A DNA stretch of 64,000 nucleotides from Sindora glabra (taxonomy: Eukaryota; Streptophyta; Magnoliopsida; Fabales; Fabaceae), in assembly GCA_020226215.1 (NCBI GenBank), contig CM035230.1:17031883-17095882 (forward strand), given 5' to 3'. Of the stretch, positions 20,746 through 33,217 are shown piece after piece. A program made the position numbers and the translations under genes. Below the pieces are notes generated by a model. The model did no database searches. It was not told the DNA's origin and saw nothing but the letters and a program-made list of their open reading frames with translations. Position 1 is the first letter of the stretch. Each line of letters opens with the position of its first letter.

Positions 20746-23559
20746 CAAACCTAGTTGAAATATGGACTTTTTATTCCTCACGGTAGTAATATCAAATTCA
20801 CTCTATTGAGTTAACAGTGAATAAATCAATACATGATCTAAATGCAGATAAAAATATGGAATTAGTGCTAATAGTGTCACAATCTAATTCTAATCATGAC
20901 CAGTATGGATTTTGATACTCAGTTTCCATAAGTCTTAACAATTTTCACTCTTTTTATTAGACAAGAGTTTCCAAATTCTAGATGAACTTGAAATTTTCTT
21001 TAAATTTTTATGGAAAACGAGCTTTTTTGGATACTTTTTGAGGGCCACAAGCCTTAAAAATACAATACTTGTACTATTTTCCAAATATGGTAGCGTAATC
21101 ATACACATAATAATATACAATTACAACATATATGCAGATAAATGACTTAAAATATTAATGGCTGAATCAATGAAAACTCAATCTTTATTTTTTATCTTAA
21201 TTCAATTGTCAAAACTCTTTCATAAAATGATCTTGGATCTCTATAGATACAACAAGGTTCAAGGGCTTTTATCTTAACCTAAAAACATTAGAAATAAAGC
21301 AAAGTGAGTTACATGAACTCAATAAGCATAAAACTCTCATGATCTTATAGGAAACCAATTTTATATCAAGTTAGTTATGTACTAATCTAGAAAATATTAA
21401 CAAACCCATTTTTTAGATTTTTTGAAGTATACATAACTTCATATTGGGATTCCACCTAAATATAACTCAAATTCCATGTCTTGTATCACAAAAGATAATA
21501 ATTTCAACCAATACCACTCACCACACATTTCGAGTGGTCATCACATTAACAAATAGCCATTAAGGCTTAAACACAAATTCTCATAATCACATCAAGTCAA
21601 ATAGTAATATTCAATCACAGACAATTTTCAATATCACTTCATATCATATATATAGTTATAGTAAACATGCATGTAGCCACTTTTTAATTTCAAGGCCATT
21701 TCTATGCCTTCTTCACTTCTCTCTAGGAATTTCCCATCCTGTTTGAAGATTAACTTCATATCTTTCACAATTGTTTGCTAGGAATTTACCATCTAGCTTT
21801 CACATCATAGCTCCATCTTCACTCACAGTTTCAAATGTCTTTACTTTAGCATAATTCATAATTTCCCATACATATATGATAGAATTTGTAGATCACATAC
21901 ACATCAGAGCTTAACTCTCACATCACGGTTGTTTATAATATTTCAATGCAAAGTTACAATTTCATCACTGGATAGTATTAAGCATATAGCAATGTAAGCA
22001 TTACAAAAATCACTGAATTCAATCACAATCCATTAATAGTTATCACTACTATTATGCTTTCTTTGCGTACTCTGATCACTTATTATTTGTTCTTATGCTA
22101 TGAAATTGAATTTATGCATGAATGAAGATATACATGTATGAATATAAAATTCAAACTAGTAATAAGAAGATATAATTCATAATATTTAAATAATCTTTTA
22201 TGAAGATAAAAATTAGTGGTGACATATATACTCACCTAGTAGCATCGTCCAACAACTTCAAGAATTTCTAACTATTTCATTTTCGCCTTCCATTTCTTCC
22301 TATTTCACAAATTATAAGGATAACTTATAAATGCATTGAATTTATTCACTTCTATATTATTCCAAGGTCTAATCAAAATATTCTAAATTCCTTTAATACA
22401 TTTTATGACCCTTTCTAACATTTTCTTACAAAACTAAAATGTGTTAATATATAGTAATTTGTCATCAAGGTTACACATACAAAAATATTATAAATGCAAC
22501 TTTAGAAAAAATACTTGATGTTACTTGTTCATCATTGACCATAATATCCTTTACTTTCAAATTCATCATTGAAACATTAGAAATTCTTATATATGATGAT
22601 TTCCACTTCAAAGCATAAAATTGTCAAATATTAGATTTTGACAATATGAATGTACTTTAAGTACACTTATCTACTATTCTTGAATGCAAAATCCTTATTT
22701 TATCAATACTTTATCAAGTATCTAGATAATATGATAAAATAAAATTTTCTTAAATCAAGTTGAAATCTTTCAAAATATTAAAATGTGATGATCAATATTT
22801 ACTCTAACTGTATTACTCTAGCCACTTACCTGATGAAACTTTTGTTGTTTTGAAACCATTATCATGTATTTGAATTTACTCACAACATGGGTTTTCTAAA
22901 TATATAACTACTTATGAAAATGTTATAATGTAATGTTCCATAGTGGTTTTGAACATGTTTTTGAAATATTTTATAGCATGACATATACACTTACAAATAT
23001 ACTATTTATAAATATGATCATGTATCCAAGATCCTTAAATAGCATTCTTTTTAGATTATGCATGATTTTAATGTACCATGTATATTCTAACCATCTTATT
23101 TTAGCAACTTACAGCATAAAAATTATATTTTTCCTATTTATCATTATATATATATATATGTATATTAAAATATCCAAATCAATTTTTCTGATTCAAGCCT
23201 TCAACAGCAGAAATATTGAAATTTTATGACGTAGATATACTCATATACATCTATGTTACCTAGTCAAAGCTTACTGGTAATGAGACCACATAGGAACACT
23301 AACAAAATAGAATAGTGCAATAGCTTAATATCATGCTTTACATAGCTTCTTTTCAAAAGCCTCCAACCATTATGAGCTACATTTAGCCAAGACTTGTAGC
23401 GATGCGGTGCTAGATTGAAAAATTATTAGCAATGGTTAGTCAAGAGGGAACCCAAGCCTAGATGCTATCAAGTTAAGCTTGAACCTCACATCACAAGAAA
23501 ATGTTTCTTAGCTAGACAGTGTAGGTGCCAACAATGCTTTCAGTGGCAAAGTTATGATT
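20746..23559. other. No gene seen
   Basis: A+T-rich noncoding DNA. Short open frames (20935-21120, 22933-23229) have no recognisable motif. Parts read like an antisense plant LTR, but no paired copy or primer site supports that. Confidence 0.35.
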
Positions 23560-23712
23560 GATGAGAAAAAAAAATGAAGGAGCACGTGGAGAAAGAAGAA
23601 GGAAGAGATTAGAAGAGAAAAGATGAAGAAATGTAAAGAGAGAGAAAAAAATTTTACAAAAGGAAGAAGTCAATTGTAAGAAAGAGGAAAGAGAGAGAAA
23701 GTGTAGAAAATC
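23560..23712. repeat. Purine-rich (GA-rich) tract
   Basis: About 150 bases are almost entirely A and G on the plus strand, with several GAGAGAGAAA runs. An apparent minus-strand frame here is a composition artefact. Such tracts are common in LTR and promoter leaders (as CT-rich sequence on the other strand). Confidence 0.6.
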
Positions 23713-24769
23713 AGCTATGGGGGCGATTCTATGCATTGCAGCATTGTAAGCTTACTTTCATCACTTAATCTCATCCTTACATTTTGCTTACTAATCTTAA
23801 ATAATTAAATCTCATCCCTCCAATTTATTTAATTCAATCTTAACCCTACATTTATTAAAACTTCATTTTTTTTATAAAATTTATTTTATTTAAGATTTCA
23901 TCTCATGTATTTTCAATTCTCTCCTTAAACATACATATAATTATATATATTTGTAATAACTTGATAAAATTGGAAATTCTAAAATAAATATTTTAATCTT
24001 TCAATTTCCAAAGATAAGTTTACCAAGTACCAATAATTAATTTGTAAAAGTTCATGCTTATAACTACTAGTTCCAACTTAAGAGAAAATTCCCATAAAAA
24101 TATTTAAATTGATTTCAAATTTATAATGACCATTTAAAAATAAATCTATTTCAAACTTCATCAATATTTGAAAAAAATTAATTAAATATAACGATTTATT
24201 TCATAAATACTTACACCCCTAATTACTAAAAAATTTTCAACTTATAGAAAATTCTTTATAAAAAACATTTTAAACTAATCTTAAATTAATAATGGCCATA
24301 TAAAAATAAATAAATTTTAAATATTTTCATAAGTATCATTTTTAATATTCTAGAACCATTAATATAAAACATAATTTATAACAAAATATTAATTGAATAA
24401 ATATATAATTATTCAAAAGCATTAAGATTTATAAAACTATAAATTTTAACTTGAGATATTGCAAATAGGGAATTTGTTGTATATCTTATCTTAGGGAACC
24501 ATTGTTGGAGTTAAGAACCTACGAATGGGTCTAATTTTTTCTTATATTTAGGATTATATTTTGATATTACATCAAAAATCCACATTGTTATATTGTTTAT
24601 TAGTTTTTAAGAAAACTTGTTACATTTGTTAAAAGTTTTTTTTATCAATTTATGTATTTATTTTTTACATTTAGAATTATATTTTGAAAATAGGCAACTG
24701 CATCATTAAATAAAGAAACATTGTTACAATTTAATTGAAAATTATATATATAGCTAGTATACGTCAAAA
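23713..24769. other. No gene seen
   Basis: A+T-rich noncoding sequence up to the inverted repeat at 24770. Confidence 0.4.
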
Positions 24770-25066
24770 ATGGCAAAATTTTGGATTGCACTCTTACAAA
24801 ATTCATTACTTTGTTTTTCGATAATAAATGAAGATTTTAGGGCATTTAATTAGGAATTAGAAAAGACTGTTAATTTGTAAGCTTCATAAGTCTTCACCAA
24901 TATTTTCTTCTTTTTTTTATTGCTACTTTATTATATATAGAAAACCTTTAAAGCTTACAAATTAAAAATCCTTTCCAACTCTTAAGTAAATGCTTTAGAA
25001 TCTTCATTTGTTATTGAAACACAAAATTATTGATACTATAGCGCTATCAAATTTTCAACGCATCAG
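24770..25066. repeat. Short inverted repeat (hairpin), ~115-bp arms
   Basis: Left arm ~24770-24886 pairs with right arm ~24949-25066 around a T-rich loop. The best paired core is AATTTGTAAGCTT (24872-24884) with AAGCTTACAAATT (24951-24963), followed outward by AATGAAGAT paired with ATCTTCATT. It has the size and shape of a MITE or a small foldback. No flanking target duplication was defined. Confidence 0.65.
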
Positions 25067-25738
25067 ATTTCCAATGACTTTTAATTTAGATGAATCTCAC
25101 TATAAGTACAATAACTATATAATGAATAGCTCAAAAACCAATTTTATGCAATTTTTAACATATACCAACAATATATGCCATTTTTTATTGAAATGTATAT
25201 ATGTTAATTTATTTAATGATGTAATTGCTTATTTTCAAAATTTTTGAAGTTCAACCTAGGGTTATGGATCCTAGATAGGAAAATGTGTAAGACATCACTC
25301 ATAATAAATACATAAATTAAAGTTAAAGCAATTTTTTGAGAACTTATATGTATGTACTTTAGAGGATAGAATCCTAAATTCACATGTTAACTTATTTACT
25401 AAATTAGACAATCTAAAAAATGCAAAATATCATGATAAATAGGATATATATTGGCTTGTATTAGTCGTATAGAAAATAACAACTTATATTTGCCTCAACA
25501 ATGCAATATGCATATTTATCACAATCCAATCTACACTAGAATGAAAGCATTATAGCAACAACAATCAATCAAGAATCAAGAAACAGCGAGAATAAATTAC
25601 CTCAACTATGCAACTTATTATATTAAAATGATTTACCCTAACCTTGTAACCTACCAATGTTGTCATAGGTAGGGCAGAAATAGACAAAAAGCATCAAATT
25701 CACCCCTAAGTGAGTTAGAAATATTCAACTTCATAAAA
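25067..25738. other. No gene seen
   Basis: A+T-rich noncoding sequence. A weak open frame at 25008-25247 overlaps the hairpin arm and is not supported. Confidence 0.4.
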
Positions 25739-26106
25739 AATATCACTACACAGGTGTAAATTATTCAAAAAACACAAAATTAAATCTCATAAAATAAAAA
25801 AAATGAAAAACTCATTAAAAGTTATTTTTTTAACAAAATAATCACATATACAATAATCAATCATCAAAATATTCAATAACGAAATAAATATCACTAAAAT
25901 GTAATAAAAAATCATAAAATTAAATCCCAAAAAATAAACAAATGAGAAATTCCCTAAAAGTTAAAATTTTTTAATAAAATAATCACTAATACAATAATCA
26001 ATTATCAAAATATTCAATAATGAAACAAATATCACTACAATATAACTCATTAGAAATCATAAGACAAAATCCCAAAAATTTTAAAAAATGACAAACTAAT
26101 AAATTA
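25739..26106. repeat. ~141-bp tandem repeat, about 2.5 copies
   Basis: The unit contains AATATCACTA, AATCATAAAATTAAATC, AAATGAAAAACTC and AATAATCA(C/A)..ATATTCAATAA. Matching landmarks at 25871 and 26012 give a 141-bp period, with partial copies at both ends. It lies just inside the right subterminal zone of the CACTA-like element. Confidence 0.7.
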
Positions 26107-26279
26107 GGATGAAACAAAAAAAACTTACTAATTAAAATGCTTATTAGGCTAGGAGAACATAATGGCTATGGCAAGTGGTGGTGATAAAGGAAATATGGTG
26201 ACCAAAGGCACTATAATGACAAAGGAAGAGGGAAAGAGAAGAGGAAGGGGAAAAAATGAGAGATCTGGTACCAAGGACT

Positions 26280-26763
26280 AATATATAGTCCAATTTTATG
26301 ATAACATTAGCAATAGATATATCCGTCACTAACTAATAGTTAACAATGGTGTGTTTAAACTCTTAACAAATTTAGTGATAGATTTACAAATACCCATTGC
26401 TAAATCTATTGCTACTTTTAAAAAAAATCATTCTACTACTAAACAAATATTTAAATTTTTGTGGAAAAACCTGTCATCAAATTCATTGGTAATTTGTTAC
26501 CCTAGTTTTTTTAAATATATCACTAATTCTATTAGTAAATTGTGCTAGTAGAATTAGCGATGGATAAAGCTTTAAATAAAAAAATTCTAGAAATCTAATA
26601 AAACTACGACAAAAAAACAAACAAAGGAATAAGTGACAAGTTGAATAATCTACTGCTAAACCCACTGCAAAATTCACAAAATAAATATGATTCTTGAAAT
26701 CCTATTTACCAATGGAAAATTTGTCTCTAAATCTATCAATAGATGCATATTTTTCTTGCAATG
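26280..26763. repeat. Right subterminal repeat zone
   Basis: Dense direct and inverted short words (AGCAATAGAT, CATTGCTAAATC, AGTGATAGATT, TCTATCAATAG) end at TTTTTCTTGCAATG, which matches the inverted left terminus. It mirrors the zone at 18961-19420. Confidence 0.45.
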
Positions 26764-27518
26764 TTTATATGTTAATTTTTTAATGAATGATGTTGATTTT
26801 ATATAAAACAAATATATCATATTTACAAAACATCACTGCTCATGTTACTTTTAACATTAGTTCTTAAATATATATTTAACATAATAAGTTGCTTTATGCT
26901 TCATAAAGTAATGGTTTATATGACTTTAGATGTTGGTTTTATAAGAAACTGACATCTTAAGTTTTTCAATAATCTCAAAATTATTATTACATCCAAATAG
27001 TAACCATTGTGGTAAGTTTTCCGATAATTTAAAAAATGTTATCATATTCAAATAAATATCAATTTTGTTCATTACATATTATCTTAATGGTCCATATTAT
27101 TTCAAAATGATAAATACATCAAAATAAATTCAATGTTAACTTTGATGACGTCTATTACCAATTCTATAGTAGCGATCTAAGGACCAAAACTCATGATCTA
27201 TTATCAAGCTCAAAGAGCTTTAAAACTTAATCTATTTCTAGTGAGCAAATTAATTGTTTGCACATAAAAATTTATTTTAACACCTTTATATGATTATTAT
27301 AAGGTATAAGCAACTACACTAATTAAATCAAAGATAATATATATTACAATTACATGTAAATTTCATTTTTAAGAGTAACCATTTGTTAAATTAATTTTTA
27401 TATATCAATATACATTGATATTTAATTTATTTATATAAAATTAGATCACATAATAGTATCGAAAGCATAAATAATCAATTACATACACCACAATATAATT
27501 TACAGGTAAATATTACAT
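26764..27518. other. A+T-rich DNA without a recognisable gene
   Basis: Noncoding sequence between the CACTA-like right end and the copia-B 3' LTR. The string TACATAAGTA at 27514-27523 is the left copy of the copia-B target site. Confidence 0.5.
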
Positions 27519-27521
27519 AAG

Positions 27522-27959
27522 TATTAAGAATCTTATAACCAATAAAATATTTCAATTATCATACAGCCACAGATCTATAGAGAACAGTACAAGAATTATA
27601 CAAATAAAATAAAGAGTTTTCAAATTACCTGACCCTCTTGCTGCATCCATGATGTCAGATAGAGAAATTGGCTGGATCACTGCCCACACATCTTCAAGTG
27701 AGTCTTAAAAATAAACTGCAATATGATGGGAGACTGTAACTCACCTTATAAAAAGGTGGGTAGGGATCCTAACCCTAATTAAAACCCAACTAAGAGTAAT
27801 TGGCCCATCACAATTAATCTAGAATTAGGGTATATGCACACATTTTAGAGTTATAATATAACACAAAGTCTAGATATTATTATTATATTAATGACATTAA
27901 ATTTATTATTTAATTCAAATATATATTAAAATGTGTTAGTTTACAAAATTTATTTTACA
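27522..27959 (-). repeat. Copia-B 3' LTR
   Basis: This ~438-bp LTR aligns along its whole length with 33997-34446. On the minus strand it starts TGTAAAATAAATTTTG. It contains CTTTTTATAAGG as a probable TATA box and, at 27650-27629, an ATG exon followed by a GTAATT donor. Differences from the other LTR are scattered, plus a short indel near 27690-27710. Confidence 0.9.
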
Positions 27960-27974
27960 ATCTCCCACTTAGAC
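27960..27974 (-). other. Copia-B polypurine tract
   Basis: Minus-strand GTCTAAGTGGGAGAT immediately precedes the 3' LTR. This is where plus-strand DNA synthesis is primed in LTR elements. Confidence 0.8.
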
Positions 27975-28429
27975 AATCATATTTTAATACATAATTTTGA
28001 ATTACAATATGTGGCCACAATTAAACAATATCATTAATACAATTCATACCATTACAACCCTTGGCCAAATATGAGATTTCATTAAATGCATACCTGATTA
28101 TCCGATAAAGTTGAAAAGATATACATATATGAAATACCCATTCCAAAAGATCAAACAATATAAAATGTGTGCATAATCAAAATATACAAAATGATCTGTA
28201 CATCCGCCTAAGATGCTTTACAATAGTTTGAGACAGGGTCTTAATGTTTCCTTCTATTGTTATAATACGATAAGTGCACTTTTCAATATAATAAAATGAT
28301 AATATTATAAAATCTTAAGATCAACACATTTCAATTTCAAAATACACAAGTACTCCCACTAAACCAAAATATCGAAAGATTCAACAAGGCTTATATCTAA
28401 TACATGTCTTTTAAATATTTCTACAGTTA

Positions 28430-28950
28430 GGCCTTTGGTTAATGGGTCTGCAAGCATACAATCTGTCGAAATATGTTCAATATGAGTAAGATGCTCATGT
28501 GTCTTCTCTCTCATAAATTGATATTTCACATCAAAATGCTTTGTGCAGACAGAACTTTTATTATTTTGAGAAAAGCTAACAACAACAGTATTGTCACAAT
28601 AAATGGTTAAAGGTTTTGAAATGCTTTCAACTAAGCAAAATTCAGAGATAAAATTTCTTAAACATATAGCCTCTCAAGTGGCTTCATAGCAAGCGACATA
28701 CTCTGCTTCTATAGTGGAGGTTGCTGTTATAGATTGTTTGACACTCTTCCATGATGCAGCTCCTCCTGCTAGCATAAAGATATATCTAGATGTTGATTTC
28801 TTATCATTTAGACAACCGGCAAAGTCAGAGTCTGAATAGTCTGTGCAAATCAGATCACTGGACCTTCTATAAGTCAACATATAATTCTTTGTACCCTGTA
28901 GGTACCTCATGACTTTCTTAGTTGCTATCCAGTGTCTTTAACTAAGATTA
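28430..28950 (-). pseudogene. Copia-B RNase H domain remnant
   Basis: The open stretch 28910-28674 gives YSDSDFAGCLNDKKSTSRYI, AGGAASWKSVKQS and TSTIEAEYVACYEA, the core of copia RNase H, which degrades RNA in the RNA/DNA hybrid. YCDN and a C-terminal CMLADPLTKG-like segment are readable after a stop, down to about 28430. The aspartate and glutamate of the DxN and EAE blocks are kept, but stops separate them from the rest of pol. Confidence 0.85.
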
Positions 28951-30090
28951 CTTAAATACCTCCCAAGCACACTAATTGCAAAAGCAATATTTGGGCATGT
29001 ACACACCTGGGCATACATCAAACTACCAACAATGAAAGCATATGGGACCGTATTCATTCTAGATTTCTCATCATCATTTTGAAGACACTGGGCTTTGGAA
29101 AATGCTTAACCCTTTTGAATGGGCGTAGCACTATACGAGCATGAAGCCATATTAAATCTTTTAAGACTTTATCTGTAAATGCCCTTTAAGACAAACCAAG
29201 CAAACCCTAAGATCTGTCACAATGGATCTCTATGCCAAGCACAAAGGACACATTGCCAAGATCCTTCATATCAAAATTCTTTAACAGTGCCATTTTTGTC
29301 TCATTCAAAAGATTTACATCATTACTCGCAAGGAGAATGTCATCAACATACAACACAAGGATCATAAAATTTCCCACACTTATCATATAATAAATGCATT
29401 AATCCACTATATTCTCCTTAAATTCAAGAAAGGACATAATCTCATGAAATTTGAGATATAATTGTCTGGATGCTTGTTTCAGGCCATATATCGACTTATT
29501 CAATTTACACACTAAGTGATCCTTTCCATTCTCTTGGAAACCATTCGGTTATTTCGTATAAACTGTCTCCAATAGGTTACCATTAAAGAAGGCAGTCTTT
29601 ACATCCATTTAATGTAGCTCGAGATCAAAATGAGCTATCAAAGCTCTTATAACTCGAAATGAGTTTTTAGTCGAAACTGGTAAGAAAGTCTCCTTATAAT
29701 CAATTTCTTCCTTCTGCGTATAACCTTTAGCTACTAATCTGGCCTTGTATTTTTCAATTTCACCTTTAGCAGTCCATTTGGTCTTAAAAATCCATTTGTA
29801 TCCAACTGATTTACATCCTTCAGTAGTTCCACTAAATCTCATACATTATTCTTGTACATTGAATTTATTTCATCCTCCATGGCATGAATCCATTCTGAGG
29901 AATTAGAACTTGAAATAGCTTTTGAGAAGCTAATAGGATCAGAATCATCATTCACATTAAATTCATGCTCTTGCAAATAAACTACATAGTCATTTGAAAT
30001 TGTCTGACGACTAGTTCTCTGTGATCTTCTTAGAGGAACTTCTTCAATTTCATTATTTGATTCATTCATCAGTTGGATTGGTTCAATCAC
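28951..30090 (-). pseudogene. Copia-B reverse transcriptase remnant
   Basis: Open stretches 30090-29839 (PLRRSQRTSRQTISNDY, WIHAMEDEINSM) and 29842-29609 (GYKWIFKTKWTAKGEIEKYK, ARLVAKGYTQ, FLPVSTKNSFR) show the copia RT start. The stretch continues after TAG in place of the expected HQMDVKTAF glutamine. KSIYGLKQASR and YVDDILLAS blocks are still readable near 29300-29450. The catalytic YVDD is kept, but several stops, mostly where Gln or Trp is expected, rule out a product. Confidence 0.88.
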
Positions 30091-30398
30091 AGGTTAGATT
30101 GGATGTGAGATGGTTCTTCAGATGGCACTATTAGAGGAATAACACTTTGTTTATCAACTATTCAAGAGATATTGCTTTGTTCTTCTCCTAGAGAGATCTG
30201 AAGTGATTTTCTCCCACTATTCAACTCATTTTCAAAGTAGATAGCACGATCTGACTTAATAACTCTTAATGAATGAGATGAACAATAAAACCTACTTCCT
30301 CTTGAAGCAATACAATAGCTAATGAAATACCCACTGATTGTTCTTGCTTCAAACTTCTTAGTATATGGGTTATAAGGTTTAACTTCAGGTTTATAGCC

Positions 30399-30902
30399 CT
30401 AAACATGAAAATGCTTCTTATCATACATCAGTTCATATGGAGTCTTTAGTACAAATTTGCTTAGAACTTGATTCAACACATTCACAACTGTTCTCAAAGC
30501 ATCACCCCATAAGAAATCTGGTAAAGTAGAATGAGTCAGCATACATCGTACCATCTCTATAAGTGTTCTGTTCCTCCGTTCTGCAACTCCATTTTGCTTT
30601 GGTGTGCCAGGTATAGTGTAACTTGGTTCTATTCCACATTCTTGCAAATATTTTGCAAAAGGACTAGGGTTTCTCTCAGTTTCATCATATCTGCCATAAA
30701 ATTCACCACCTTTGTCCAAATGCACACATTTGATTTGCTTTCCCAATTTTAGTTCAATTACAACCTTAAACCTTTTGAAGGCTTCTAATGCTTCAAACTT
30801 TTTAGAAAGAAGTTCTACCCATCCAAATCTTGAATAGTCATCAGTGAAGGTGATAAAATACTTAAAGTCTATCATTGCATTGGGTGAGATGGGTCCACAC
30901 AT
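30399..30902 (-). pseudogene. Copia-B integrase core remnant
   Basis: The 167-codon open stretch contains YFITFTDDYSRFGWVELL, the second catalytic aspartate in HLDKGGEFYGRYDE, and NGVAERRNRTL with the catalytic glutamate. It continues through the C-terminal TPYELMYDKKH and ends at a stop. It overlaps a frame change with the upstream zinc-binding part. The protein would insert the cDNA into the host chromosome. Confidence 0.88.
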
Positions 30903-30903
30903 A

Positions 30904-31098
30904 TTAGTAGGGATTAATTCCAGAACACTTTCTTTCCTGGTCTTCTTCCCTTTTTTTAGCTCTAACCATTAGTTTTCCTTTGATGCAATCTGCACAGACG
31001 TTGAAATCTGAGAAGTCAAGTTTAGGTAAAACTCCTTCTTTTATTAGTCGTTCCATTCTTTCTTTAGAGATGTGGCTTAATCTTCTATGCCAAAGCAT
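30904..31098 (-). pseudogene. Copia-B integrase zinc-binding (GAG-pre-integrase) region
   Basis: The stretch LWHRRLSHISKERMERLIKEG...VCADCIKGK keeps the HHCC zinc-finger residues (H, H, C, C). It is cut off from the upstream protease frame by a 38-bp tandem duplication and from the core by a frame change. Confidence 0.85.
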
Positions 31099-31103
31099 AG
31101 AAG

Positions 31104-31179
31104 ATGTTTCATTTAATCTTGGTCTTTTATTTCCAACAACTATGTTTCATTTAATCTTGGTCTTTTATTTCCAATAACT
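31104..31179. repeat. 38-bp tandem duplication inside copia-B pol
   Basis: Two copies (31104-31141 and 31142-31179) begin ATGTTTCATTTAATC and differ at one visible base (CAACAACT against CAATAACT). Because 38 is not a multiple of three, the duplication shifts the pol frame. Confidence 0.92.
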
Positions 31180-31620
31180 ATATTGATGGAATTTTCAAAA
31201 ATATTATCCAAATTAATTTTGTATAAGTCACTATTTAAAGTACTAGTTCCAACCACACAGGAATCATAATATAACTTAAAATTATTATTTCCAAATAAAC
31301 ATGAATATCTATCTTGGTCCAAACAAGTTATAGAAATTAAATTCCTTCTCATAAAAGGTATAAATAACATTTTTCAATTCTAAAACATGATCAGTGGACA
31401 AATGTAAAGAAATGACTCCTATGTGTTTAACTTGTACTTTGTCTCCATTTTCTAATTTCAAAGTTATTTCACTCTCACTTGACCTCTTCAGATTTCTCAG
31501 CGCTTGCAAGTAATTAGTGACATGGATAGTGGCACTAGTATCCAGCCACCAAGTGTTAGAAGAAACTTCAATACTATTGGATTCAAAATAAACTAGAGTT
31601 AGAGGGTTATCTTTCTTCTT
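31140..31620 (-). pseudogene. Copia-B protease region remnant
   Basis: The frame reads TWWLDTSATIHVTNYLQ, then LRNLKRSSESEITLKLEN and LKNVIY. The expected aspartic protease motif is D-S/T-G-A; here it is DTSA, so the glycine after the catalytic site is lost (a G-to-A change could explain it). The frame breaks near 31310-31370. The protease would cleave the Gag-Pol polyprotein. Confidence 0.8.
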
Positions 31621-32427
31621 TTTTTCAAGTCATTTCTTAAATTTGAAGCAATCAGCCCTTTTGTGCCCATACTTTTTATAGAATTTATGGTTTCCTTTGA
31701 ATATGGCTTTCTTAGGCTTATGTTACTGCTCCCTCATATCATTCTTCTTCCTTTCATGATTAGATTTCTCCTTATTGTCCTTTTGGAAGGGCCTATTTGC
31801 TTGTGCAAAACTGGAACCATGAGAGACAAAATTCGCCACTTGCATCTTTGTTTTCTTCAAATCCTTTTCTGCTTGAGTCACTACAGAGATCATCTTATTA
31901 TTGGTCCATTCTCCTTTCTGAGTATTGTAAGATGTTTTTAGCACATCAAATTGAGGAGGAAGCAAATCCAGAACTCACCAAATTAAGTAACTATCTCCTA
32001 TATCAACATTCATACTCTTCAATCAGCTGTAATAATGCAACAGTTTCATTATATGCTCCCGAACACCATTCACTCCATCATACACAATCTTCTCCAATAA
32101 AGACAAATAATGTCCTTTTTCAGTTTTATCAAACTTAACATATTTTTCAATCACTGAATCCAGGAATGCTTTCGCTTTCTGACTATCAGGAATACTTTGC
32201 CTAATAGTCTTATTCAAAGTGTACTTGATTACCATCAGACAGACTTTATTAGAATGAGTCCATTTTTCATGTTGTGCTCTTTGGGCAAGAGTTAACTCCT
32301 CAGTGATTTTCGGTTCCTCTTCACACAAAGTCAAATTAAGATTGGAGACCACCAAATAGAGTTTCAAGGATTTCATCCAGTCCTCATGATTAGTTCCATT
32401 TAAAGTTTTCACAGAGGTCAATTGCAT
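31621..32427 (-). pseudogene. Copia-B gag remnant
   Basis: The open stretch 32427-32023 gives LTSVKTLNGTNHEDWMKSLK and a following UBN2-type gag core (FLDSVIEKYVKFDKTEKGHY...). The stretch 31965-31723 continues with ...YNTQKGEWTNNKMISVV and a basic region. A degraded zinc knuckle is readable just below 31723 (KYGHKRADCFKF; both leading cysteines are missing). Gag forms the virus-like particle. The ATG at 32427 may not be the true start: the frame probably once began in an LTR exon. Confidence 0.85.
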
Positions 32428-33217
32428 AGGAACAGAAGTTGAGAAAAATTTATGAAATTATTCATAAATTAACAATATAGCATGTTTGAGCAATAGTCAT
32501 GCTTCAAATTTTCCTCATAATTATGTAACTATTTACAGTATAATACTATAATACTTAGTACCGATAGAGTATAAGTATTATAACATAATACAAGAACTAC
32601 ATGCTAAATTCTTAAAATCTAACACCGATAAGGTATTTAAAAATTTTAAAAAATTAACATGTAATTCTACCACTCACATTATCACCTACAAACTATATTA
32701 ATAGAATTATACCGATAGGGTATAATTTCCATTAGTATAGTACTCTCCTAATTTTTTTTATTATTCCTAAATTTAATTACCATAATAGTAATTTAATCAA
32801 CACAATATATACATCAAATAAAACATTACAAGAATTTTATGCAATTAACCCACAATAGGTGAGTTTGATTACATAAAATTTAAAAGCATAACATGAGTAA
32901 TTATAATCGTTATACAAATTAAAAATTAATTGCATATTAATGAAAAAAATTAAGAAAATATGCATATAGTATATATATCATCCAGAAAAATTTCACACAA
33001 TAGATAATTATACAAATAATATACAGTAAAAAATTCAAGCCAAAATTCAACTAAATCAATACTAAAAAAATAAAAAAATTAATAAAAAATATTTTAGTTC
33101 CAAAAAATTATAAAAAAAAAGTTCGGAGAGTAAAGCATAACAGTATTTTTATTTCCTCAAAATTGGCTACAAAAGGCAGCATGCAACTGGGTGTTGGCCA
33201 GAAGCAAATTCACATAT
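32428..33217. other. Copia-B leader, A+T-rich part
   Basis: Noncoding, extremely A+T-rich leader between the minisatellite and gag. Its gag-proximal end (minus strand TTTTTCTCAACTTCTGTTCC) is a good polypyrimidine tract, followed by AT where an AG acceptor would be expected (32422-32421). Confidence 0.55.

Larger units (their letters stand above)
18961..26763. mobile_element. Possible non-autonomous CACTA-like DNA transposon
   Basis: The left end CATTACAAAAAAA and the complement of the right end, CATTGCAAGAAAA, match each other at 11 of 13 positions. Both resemble the CACTACAAGAAAA terminus of plant CACTA elements, with a C-to-T change at position 3. Both subterminal zones (18961-19420 and 26280-26763) are packed with GCAATAG / TTGCTAAAT words in both orientations, as in CACTA subterminal arrays. 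No TNP1/TNP2-like coding sequence was seen in between. Flanking trinucleotides (GTT, TTT) match only partly, so the two ends might belong to different insertions. Confidence 0.4.

Noticed and set aside
23512..23736. Minus-strand Leu/Ser/Phe-rich frame
   Set aside because: It arises from a purine-rich tract; composition alone explains the lack of stops.
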